Source of the DNA: Pirellulaceae bacterium
GTDB lineage: Bacteria; Planctomycetota; Planctomycetia; Pirellulales; Pirellulaceae
Length of the DNA: 6,127 nucleotides
Assembly: GCA_030744095.1 (NCBI GenBank)
Contig: JASLRF010000273.1
Span: forward strand, 1-6,127
Reading direction: 5' to 3'
In this document: positions 1 to 5,004 of the stretch, in pieces
Layout: each line of letters begins with the position of its first letter
Position numbering within the stretch: position 1 is the stretch's first letter
Translations under genes and position numbers: made by a program
The notes under the pieces: model-generated
The model's database searches: none
The model's input: only the letters and a program-made list of their open reading frames with translations
Told to the model about the DNA's origin: nothing

Positions 1-882
1 GGGGCGGGCAAGCTGTTCGGCATCCCGGTCAAGGGGACACACGCCCACAGTTGGGTGATGTCGTTCGATGACGAAATGTCTGCGTTCGAGGGTTACGCTT
101 CGGCGATGCCGAACAACTGCGTGTTTCTCGTTGATACGTACGACACGATCGAAGGCGTCCGCAATGCGATTGAGGTTGGGCGACGACTCCGCGAGACGGG
201 CCATGAAATGGTCGGCGTCCGTCTCGATTCAGGCGACCTGGCGTACCTGAGCATCGCGGCCCGACGACTGTTGGACGAGGCAGGATTTCCGAATGCGGCC
301 ATTGTCGCCAGCAACGATCTCGACGAAGGCATCATTGCCAGTCTGAAGGATCAAGGAGCGAAGATCGCAGTTTGGGGAGTCGGCACCAAACTAGTAACTG
401 GCTATGACCAGCCGGCGCTAGGAGGCGTGTACAAGCTGGGGGCCATGAAGAACGATGTTGGCGAGTGGCAGCCGAAGGTGAAACTCTCGGAGCAGGCGAT
501 CAAAACATCAACTCCGGGTATGCTGCAAATTCGCCGTTTTTGTAACGGTGAAGGCGCGGTCGCCGACATGATTTACAACGAACTCGACAGCAAGCCTGGC
601 GATTCCGTCATGGTTGATCCGCTCGACCCGACGCGCCGGCGTCGTTTAGATGGCGAACTTGCGGGGACCGATCTGTTGATTCCAGTTGTCCGAAATGGCC
701 AGGTCGTCCACCAACAAGAGGAATTAGCAGCAATCCGCGAGCGAGCGAAGGAGCAACTCGCTTTGTTTGACGCCGGGATTCGGCGGCACATCAACCCGCA
801 TGAGTACCCGGTTGGGCTGGAACAAAGACTCCATGATTTGAAGACCGAATTAATTCTGCGAGCGAGAGGCGTTGCCGAATGA
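1..882 (+). CDS. pncB: Nicotinate phosphoribosyltransferase, 3' part (5' end outside window)
   Basis: This enzyme joins nicotinate to PRPP, using ATP, to give nicotinate mononucleotide, the entry step of the Preiss-Handler NAD+ salvage route in the cytoplasm. The reading frame is open from base 1, so the gene starts upstream; 293 codons remain, and the family is usually about 430-540 residues, so roughly the N-terminal third is missing. Visible family motifs are GTHAHSW (bases 34-54; the histidine at 46-48 matches the phosphorylated catalytic histidine), LVDTYDT, RLDSGDL (220-240), IVASNDLDE, WGVGT (373-387) and PALGGVYKL. The C-terminal region (about 600-882), with DPTRRRRLDG and a charged helical tail, matches the family's C-terminal domain. 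The first in-frame GTG (55) is internal and is not a start. The NAD synthetase gene follows after 39 bp, which suggests one transcript. Confidence 0.95.
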   Translation, partial: GAGKLFGIPVKGTHAHSWVMSFDDEMSAFEGYASAMPNNCVFLVDTYDTIEGVRNAIEVGRRLRETGHEMVGVRLDSGDLAYLSIAARRLLDEAGFPNAAIVASNDLDEGIIASLKDQGAKIAVWGVGTKLVTGYDQPALGGVYKLGAMKNDVGEWQPKVKLSEQAIKTSTPGMLQIRRFCNGEGAVADMIYNELDSKPGDSVMVDPLDPTRRRRLDGELAGTDLLIPVVRNGQVVHQQEELAAIRERAKEQLALFDAGIRRHINPHEYPVGLEQRLHDLKTELILRARGVAE

Positions 883-903
883 TCCGGGCGTTTCACTCGC
901 CGA

Positions 904-914
904 AAGGAAAAGGG
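904..914 (+). promoter_or_regulatory. Ribosome binding site of nadE
   Basis: A purine-rich stretch, AAGGAAAAGGG, lies just before the ATG at 922. Its AGGG end is 7 bases from the start codon and its AAGGA end 13 bases. It supports the ATG at 922 as the start and translation of nadE independently of the gene upstream. No terminator-like hairpin is seen in the 883-921 gap. Confidence 0.6.
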
Positions 915-921
915 CTAAGTC

Positions 922-2919
922 ATGCAACTCATCAACATCGCGGCTGTTGCACTCAACCAGACTCCACTCGACTGGTCAGGGAACGCCAAAAACATTCGCG
1001 GTGCGATTGCAGCGGCGCGAGGACAGGGAGCGAGTATTGTCTGCCTTCCTGAGCTGAGTATCACCGGATACGGATGTGAGGACGCGTTCTTATCAGCGGA
1101 TGTCCAGCGACGAGCGGTTCAATTGTTGCAGGACCTGGTGGCGCATACAGAGGGAATGATCGTTTCGGTAGGACTTCCGCTGCTGCACGCCGGAGCACTT
1201 TACAACTGTGTGTGTCTCATTGCAAATCAGCGAATACTAGGCTTCGTGGCTAAGAGTAATCTGGCCGGCGACGGCATCCATTACGAGCCACGCTGGTTCA
1301 AGCCGTGGCCGCACGGCCAGGTCAGCGAAGTCACGATTGACGGTAAGGCGTATGCTATCGGCAACCTGGTATTCGACTTTGCGGGCGTGCGCATCGGAGT
1401 CGAGATCTGCGAAGACGCCTGGGCCGCCAACCGGCCGGGAAGCGAGCTATCGCTGGCAGCAGTTGATCTCATCTTGAATCCCAGCGCGAGTCACTTCGCT
1501 TTCGGAAAACAAGAGGTTCGCCGCCGGATTGTGTTGGAAAGCTCTCGTGCGTTTGGCGTGACCTACGTATATGCCAATCTGCTAGGCAATGAGGCCGGCC
1601 GCGTGATCTACGACGGCGCTGCACTGATGGCCAGTGCTGGGCGAATGATCGTTGAAGGCCGGCGGCTATCGTTTGCGGACTTTGTCGTAACTACCGCCGA
1701 CGTCGACATCGACACCACGCGAATGAGTCGTGCCCGTTTGGCGAGTTTTCAGCCTGACGAAAGCGCAAGCAGTCCGCACTGTGTGAATGAGACGTTTGCT
1801 TTCCCCGACGTGCAGCCACAGAGAGACGAGCACTACATCGAATCATGGGAGACGGGGCGGAACATCAAAGAGGAGGAATTCGCACGGACGGTTGCTCTAG
1901 GTTTGTTTGACTACTTGCGTAAGAGCCGCGCCAGTGGCTTTGTCGTGTCGCTCAGCGGTGGTGCCGATTCCTCGGCCGTCGCCGTGCTCGTCTGGCTCGC
2001 AGTGCGATTCGGGATTCGGGAACTCGGTCGTGATGAGTTTCTAGCCAAACTGTCGCAGACTGAAGGGCTAGAAGATGTGGACGACCCCGATGTAGTCGTA
2101 CATAGACTGCTGGCCTGTGTGTACCAAGCAACGAGAAACAGTTCACAAACGACAGAGCAAGCCGCTTCGGAATTGGCCAGTGCGTTGGGCGCCAAGTTCA
2201 TGCGGCTTGACGTCGATCCGATGGTCGATTCCTATGTCGACGCAGTGTCGAAACAACTGGGCCGCAAATTGAACTGGGAAGATGACGACATTGCGCTGCA
2301 AAACATCCAAGCCCGAGCTCGGGCTCCTGCCGTGTGGCTCTTGGCCAACCTCCGCAATGCGCTGCTGCTGGCAACGAGCAACCGGTCGGAGGCTGCTGTG
2401 GGCTACACAACCATGGACGGCGATACGTGCGGAGGTTTAGCGCCTATCGCTGGAATCGATAAGGCGTTCTTGCGCGAATGGCTCACCTGGATCTGTCACG
2501 AAGGCGCCGAGGGCATCGGCGGCATCCCGGCGTTGGGACGAGTCGTCAGTCAAGAGCCAACCGCCGAATTGCGACCGCAGGAGGCTGGACAGACCGACGA
2601 GGGTGACCTCATGCCCTACGAATTGCTGGACTGGATTGAACGAGCCGCAATTCGTGACAAGCACGGTCCCGTCGATCTGTTTCGGATGATGTGTGTTGAG
2701 TTTCCTGCATACAGTCCAGAACAACTTGTCACTTGGACTGAACGATTCTTCCGGCTATGGGCTCGCAATCAATGGAAACGTGAACGTTACGCTCCTTCAT
2801 TTCACCTGGACGACGAAAATCTGGACCCCAAGACCTGGTGCCGATTCCCGATCTTGTCCGGCGGCTTTGAACAAGAGTTGGCCGACATGCGAAGGTTGCT
2901 GGAATCTGACGAGAATTAG
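922..2919 (+). CDS. nadE: Glutamine-dependent NAD+ synthetase
   Basis: This enzyme makes NAD+ from deamido-NAD+ with ATP and glutamine, the last step of both de novo synthesis and the nicotinate salvage route. At 665 residues it has the length of the two-domain bacterial type (the M. tuberculosis enzyme is about 680). The N-terminal nitrilase-like glutaminase (about 1-270) shows the catalytic triad E44 (LPELSITGYG), K111 (AKSNLAGDG) and C163 (EICEDAW). The C-terminal synthetase domain (about 320-640) has the PP-loop SGGADSS at 345-351, the nucleotide-site segment TSNRSEAAVGY (485-495) and DGDTCGGL (499-506). No key residue is missing. The ammonia made by the first domain is normally channelled to the second. 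The ATG at 922 is supported by its ribosome binding site and by the family-typical N terminus. No intrinsic terminator is seen after the TAG at 2917-2919. Confidence 0.97.
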   Translation: MQLINIAAVALNQTPLDWSGNAKNIRGAIAAARGQGASIVCLPELSITGYGCEDAFLSADVQRRAVQLLQDLVAHTEGMIVSVGLPLLHAGALYNCVCLIANQRILGFVAKSNLAGDGIHYEPRWFKPWPHGQVSEVTIDGKAYAIGNLVFDFAGVRIGVEICEDAWAANRPGSELSLAAVDLILNPSASHFAFGKQEVRRRIVLESSRAFGVTYVYANLLGNEAGRVIYDGAALMASAGRMIVEGRRLSFADFVVTTADVDIDTTRMSRARLASFQPDESASSPHCVNETFAFPDVQPQRDEHYIESWETGRNIKEEEFARTVALGLFDYLRKSRASGFVVSLSGGADSSAVAVLVWLAVRFGIRELGRDEFLAKLSQTEGLEDVDDPDVVVHRLLACVYQATRNSSQTTEQAASELASALGAKFMRLDVDPMVDSYVDAVSKQLGRKLNWEDDDIALQNIQARARAPAVWLLANLRNALLLATSNRSEAAVGYTTMDGDTCGGLAPIAGIDKAFLREWLTWICHEGAEGIGGIPALGRVVSQEPTAELRPQEAGQTDEGDLMPYELLDWIERAAIRDKHGPVDLFRMMCVEFPAYSPEQLVTWTERFFRLWARNQWKRERYAPSFHLDDENLDPKTWCRFPILSGGFEQELADMRRLLESDEN

Positions 2920-2958
2920 CCCACAACAGACAGTTACCGAGATTCTTTATTTTCCCCG

Positions 2959-2987
2959 TTGACATAGTGTATTTTATACACTATTAT
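2959..2987 (+). promoter_or_regulatory. Sigma-70-type promoter of the nrtR-pncA-kptA operon
   Basis: The -35 box TTGACA (2959-2964) is a perfect consensus match, the spacer is exactly 17 bp, and the -10 box TATTAT (2982-2987) differs from consensus at one base. The predicted start of transcription is near 2994, giving a leader of only about 24 bases before the nrtR ATG. Both palindromes described separately overlap this promoter, so a protein bound there should block RNA polymerase. It is the only strong promoter-like sequence I saw in the window. Confidence 0.8.
2964..2984. promoter_or_regulatory. NrtR-type operator 1 (21-bp palindrome)
   Basis: This is a perfect inverted repeat with 9-bp arms, ATAGTGTAT and ATACACTAT, around TTT, centred at 2974. 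Its inner bases fit GT-N7-AC (2969-2979), the pattern known for NrtR binding sites. It fills the spacer between the -35 and -10 boxes and covers the first three bases of the -10 box. It shares the core TAGTGTA-N5-TACACTA with operator 2. Binding by the adjacent NrtR is inferred from position and pattern. Confidence 0.8.
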
Positions 2988-3008
2988 TAGTGTAGACGGT
3001 ACACTAAT
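2986..3008. promoter_or_regulatory. NrtR-type operator 2 (23-bp palindrome)
   Basis: This is a second perfect inverted repeat, with 9-bp arms ATTAGTGTA and TACACTAAT around GACGG, centred at 2997. It has the same TAGTGTA-N5-TACACTA core as operator 1 and also fits GT-N7-AC (2992-3002). It begins inside the -10 box, covers the expected transcription start and ends against the ribosome binding site of nrtR. The two centres are 23 bp apart, about two helical turns, so two dimers could bind on nearly the same face of the DNA. Confidence 0.8.
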
Positions 3009-3017
3009 GGAGCCAAG

Positions 3018-3707
3018 ATGAGTTACAGTTACGAATACCCGCGTGCGGCACTCACCGTGGACTGCGTTGTTTTTGCTCTCGATGACGAGGATTTAAAGGT
3101 CTTGCTCATCCAGCGCGACTTGCTCCCGTTCGAGGGTCGTTGGGCGCTGCCAGGCGGGTTTGTGCGGCTGGATGAGACGCTCGAAGAGTCTGCACGCCGT
3201 GAACTCAACGAAGAAACGGGCATTGAGAATGTGTATTTGGAACAGCTCTACACGATCGGGGAGCTTGATCGCGACCCGCGTGAACGCGTCGTGACGGTGG
3301 CGTATTACGCGCTGGTTAAGCTCTCTGATCATCGGGTGCAGGCGGCAACCGACGCACGCAACGCGGCTTGGTTCGCCATCGACGACGTGCCACTGCTTGC
3401 GTTCGACCACGAGAAGATTCTCAAGATGGCGCACGAGCGGCTGCGTGGCAAGGTTCGGTATCAGCCGATCGGTTTCGAGCTGTTGCCCGCCAAGTTTACG
3501 TTGCGTCAGATCCAGCATCTCTATGAAGTGGTGCTGGATCGGCCACTCGACAAGAGGAACTTCCGCAAGAAGATCCTCAGTATGGATATTTTGGTCGAAC
3601 TGGATGAAGTCGAGACCGACGTCGCGCACCGCGCGGCAAGGCTCTATAAGTTTGACCGGCGAAAGTACAAACGACTGACCAAACAAGGTTTTAACTTCGA
3701 GATTTGA
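3018..3707 (+). CDS. nrtR: NrtR family Nudix-related transcriptional repressor of NAD metabolism
   Basis: NrtR proteins repress NAD biosynthesis and salvage genes and are released from DNA by ADP-ribose-type ligands. This 229-residue protein has an N-terminal Nudix domain (about 10-140) and a C-terminal winged helix (about 150-225) with the family segments [16 protein letters not shown] and [10 protein letters not shown], ending in a basic tail. The Nudix box at residues 47-69 matches GX5EX7REUXEEXGU at every position (G47, E53, R61, E62, E65, E66, G68), so the hydrolase site may be active; several studied NrtR repressors have degenerate boxes. The ATG at 3018 has GGAG (3009-3012) five bases upstream. 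Two palindromes over its own promoter suggest autoregulation. The main alternatives are an ADP-ribose pyrophosphatase or an arabinose-type AraR relative; the neighbouring NAD genes favour NrtR. Confidence 0.92.
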   Translation: MSYSYEYPRAALTVDCVVFALDDEDLKVLLIQRDLLPFEGRWALPGGFVRLDETLEESARRELNEETGIENVYLEQLYTIGELDRDPRERVVTVAYYALVKLSDHRVQAATDARNAAWFAIDDVPLLAFDHEKILKMAHERLRGKVRYQPIGFELLPAKFTLRQIQHLYEVVLDRPLDKRNFRKKILSMDILVELDEVETDVAHRAARLYKFDRRKYKRLTKQGFNFEI

Positions 3708-3715
3708 GCCCAACT

Positions 3716-4342
3716 ATGAATGCGTTGATTCTCGTTGATCTGCAAAACGACTTTATGCCGGGTGGAGCGTTGGCTGTCGCCGAGGGTGACCGCGTTGTAG
3801 CAGTCGCGAATCGCCTGATACCGCACTTTGATTGGGTCGTTGCGACACAGGATTGGCATCCGGCAGGCCACAAGAGCTTTGCCAGCGAGCACAAAGGAAA
3901 GAACATTGGCGAACTGATTGAACTCGGTGGCTTGCCGCAGGTGTTGTGGCCTGATCACTGTGTTCAAGGGACACGGGGCGCGATGCTACATAAGGAATTG
4001 GACACCGATCGGATTCAACATATTGTCCAAAAGGGTACGGACCTGCAAATCGACAGTTACAGCGGTTTTTTCGACAACGGTCATCGAAAATCGACGGGGT
4101 TATCAAAGATTCTCAAAAAACATGGCATGACCGGCGTTGCGGTGATGGGATTGGCGACGGATTACTGTGTCAAGTTCACAGCGCTCGACGCTGTGGAGCT
4201 TGGGATGAACACGTACTTGATTGAAGACGGGTGCCGGGGAGTCAATTTGAACTCCGGTGACGTGGATCGAGCGATCATGGAGATGAAGGACGCCGGTGTG
4301 CGAGTGGTTGGTGCCGATCAGATGATCAGCGAGCAGATTTGA
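3716..4342 (+). CDS. pncA: Nicotinamidase
   Basis: PncA hydrolyses nicotinamide to nicotinate and ammonia, feeding the phosphoribosyltransferase encoded at the left end of the window. The 208-residue protein is a typical isochorismatase-fold nicotinamidase. The catalytic triad is D8 (LVDLQNDF), K106 (VQKGTD) and C151 (LATDYCVKF); the metal ligands are D46 and H48 (TQDWHP) and H81 (WPDHCVQGT). I chose the ATG at 3716 because family members begin right at the strand leading to DxQNDF; an in-frame TTG at 3704 would overlap the nrtR stop and add four residues. The gap to nrtR is 8 bp and the ribosome binding site is weak (GAG at 3706-3708, partly inside the nrtR stop codon), so translation is probably coupled to nrtR. 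Confidence 0.96.
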   Translation: MNALILVDLQNDFMPGGALAVAEGDRVVAVANRLIPHFDWVVATQDWHPAGHKSFASEHKGKNIGELIELGGLPQVLWPDHCVQGTRGAMLHKELDTDRIQHIVQKGTDLQIDSYSGFFDNGHRKSTGLSKILKKHGMTGVAVMGLATDYCVKFTALDAVELGMNTYLIEDGCRGVNLNSGDVDRAIMEMKDAGVRVVGADQMISEQI

Positions 4343-4353
4343 GAGAGCATACG

Positions 4354-4390
4354 CGCGGGTGGACGACTGAACGTCGTTTGTGTATCCGCG
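4354..4390 (+). other. Predicted mRNA stem-loop between pncA and kptA
   Basis: In RNA, bases 4354-4361 (CGCGGGUG) can pair with 4383-4390 (UAUCCGCG) to give eight pairs, two of them G-U. Inside it, ACGAC (4363-4367) pairs with GUCGU (4373-4377) around the loop UGAAC, leaving an asymmetric bulge at 4378-4382. No U-run follows, so it is not a standard terminator. It ends 20 bases before the kptA ATG and takes up most of the 68-bp gap. It could affect mRNA processing or kptA expression; function is unknown and folding was judged by eye only. Confidence 0.4.
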
Positions 4391-4397
4391 ACGAAAC

Positions 4398-4402
4398 AGG
4401 TG
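4398..4402 (+). promoter_or_regulatory. Ribosome binding site of kptA
   Basis: AGGTG lies 8 bases before the ATG at 4411. It favours that ATG over the in-frame TTG at 4339, which overlaps the pncA stop and would add 24 residues that the family does not have. Confidence 0.6.
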
Positions 4403-4410
4403 CAATTGAA

Positions 4411-4956
4411 ATGAACGAAAAAGAGAGACGAAAGAAGAGCAAATTCCTCAGCCTTGTACTTCGGCACCAGCCGGAGACGATCGGTATCGAACTGAACGAA
4501 GCAGGGTGGGTCGATGTCAATGATTTGATATCTGCCTTGGCTCGCCACGGAAGACGCATGTCACGCGAGACGCTGGAGGAAGTGGTCCGCACCAACGACA
4601 AACAGAGATTCTCATTCAACGAGGACGGCTCGCGAATCCGTGCGAACCAAGGACATTCAGTGGACATCGAGTTGGGCTATCGGCCGGCGACACCGCCTGA
4701 GATTCTCTACCACGGGACACCACAACGATTCGTTGAGGCAATCTCGCGAGACGGACTCAAGAAGATGAATCGTCATCACGTTCATCTCCACGTCGACGTG
4801 GCAACGTCAACCGCGGTTGGTCGTCGACGTGGAAAACCGGTTCTACTCAAAGTCAAAGCGCTGGAAATGCACCACGCAGGCTATGAGTTTTTTGTCACCC
4901 CGAACGATGTATGGCTCACGGACAATGTTCCTATGGAGTTTATTGCATTTCCCTGA
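4411..4956 (+). CDS. kptA: NAD+-dependent RNA 2'-phosphotransferase (KptA/Tpt1)
   Basis: Tpt1/KptA enzymes transfer an internal RNA 2'-phosphate to NAD+, releasing nicotinamide and ADP-ribose 1''-2''-cyclic phosphate. In fungi and plants this completes tRNA splicing; the bacterial role is unclear, and some homologues also ADP-ribosylate nucleic-acid ends. The protein has 181 residues, close to E. coli KptA. The N-terminal winged-helix-like lobe carries SKFLSLVLRHQP with the R18-H19 pair, then GWVDVNDLI and RIRANQGHS (75-83). The C-terminal ADP-ribosyltransferase-like lobe has LYHGT (99-103), the HVHLHVD segment and R138-R140 before GKPVLL. The conserved Arg-His-Arg-Arg catalytic set therefore looks complete. 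It lies 68 bp after pncA, whose product would recycle the nicotinamide released, and 48 bp before the vault-like gene. Activity on RNA in this organism is an inference. Confidence 0.94.
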   Translation: MNEKERRKKSKFLSLVLRHQPETIGIELNEAGWVDVNDLISALARHGRRMSRETLEEVVRTNDKQRFSFNEDGSRIRANQGHSVDIELGYRPATPPEILYHGTPQRFVEAISRDGLKKMNRHHVHLHVDVATSTAVGRRRGKPVLLKVKALEMHHAGYEFFVTPNDVWLTDNVPMEFIAFP

Positions 4957-4973
4957 AGAGAATCAGGCAAACG

Positions 4974-4992
4974 AGACGCACAACATGCGTCT
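4974..4992 (+). other. Hairpin directly upstream of the Shine-Dalgarno site of the vault-like gene
   Basis: AGACGCA (4974-4980) and TGCGTCT (4986-4992) form a perfect 7-bp stem around the loop CAACA. The next base begins the GGGAGG ribosome binding site. A weaker 5-bp stem, CCTGA/TCAGG (4952-4956 with 4963-4967), overlaps the kptA stop codon just before it. There is no U-run, so a terminator is unlikely. The position suggests a role in translation initiation or in mRNA processing between the two genes, but a chance repeat of this size is possible. Confidence 0.4.
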
Positions 4993-4998
4993 GGGAGG
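4993..4998 (+). promoter_or_regulatory. Strong Shine-Dalgarno site of the vault-like gene
   Basis: GGGAGG lies 6 bases before the ATG at 5005. It is the strongest ribosome binding site in the window and fixes the start of the last gene, suggesting that this protein is made in larger amounts than the enzymes upstream, as expected for a structural protein. Confidence 0.8.
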
Positions 4999-5004
4999 TT
5001 TACG

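Noticed and set aside
2920..2958. Possible terminator after nadE in the T-rich stretch near 2945-2954
   Set aside because: There is no GC-rich inverted repeat before the T-rich stretch, so an intrinsic terminator cannot be supported.
3093..3713. Long minus-strand open frame (206 codons) opposite nrtR
   Set aside because: It is antisense to a clear NrtR coding sequence with all family motifs, lacks a recognisable domain, and looks like a shadow frame caused by codon bias.
4066..4120. Runs of six T (4066-4071) and six A (4115-4120) in pncA, possible frameshift sites
   Set aside because: The pncA frame is continuous with all catalytic residues in place, so neither programmed frameshifting nor a sequencing error is needed to explain it.
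4339..4410. Possible longer kptA starting at TTG 4339
   Set aside because: The added 24 residues do not belong to the family, the TTG overlaps the pncA stop, and the ATG at 4411 has a well-spaced AGGTG. The region is better read as an intergenic stem-loop.
4788..4832. Dense palindromes in kptA: a 14-bp one (4788-4801), a 12-bp one (4808-4819), and an 11-bp direct repeat of CGTCGACGTGG at 4791 and 4822
   Set aside because: They lie in the conserved catalytic region of kptA, and the two repeat copies fall in different reading phases. His/Val/Asp/Arg codons explain most of the pattern, and chance is enough for the rest.
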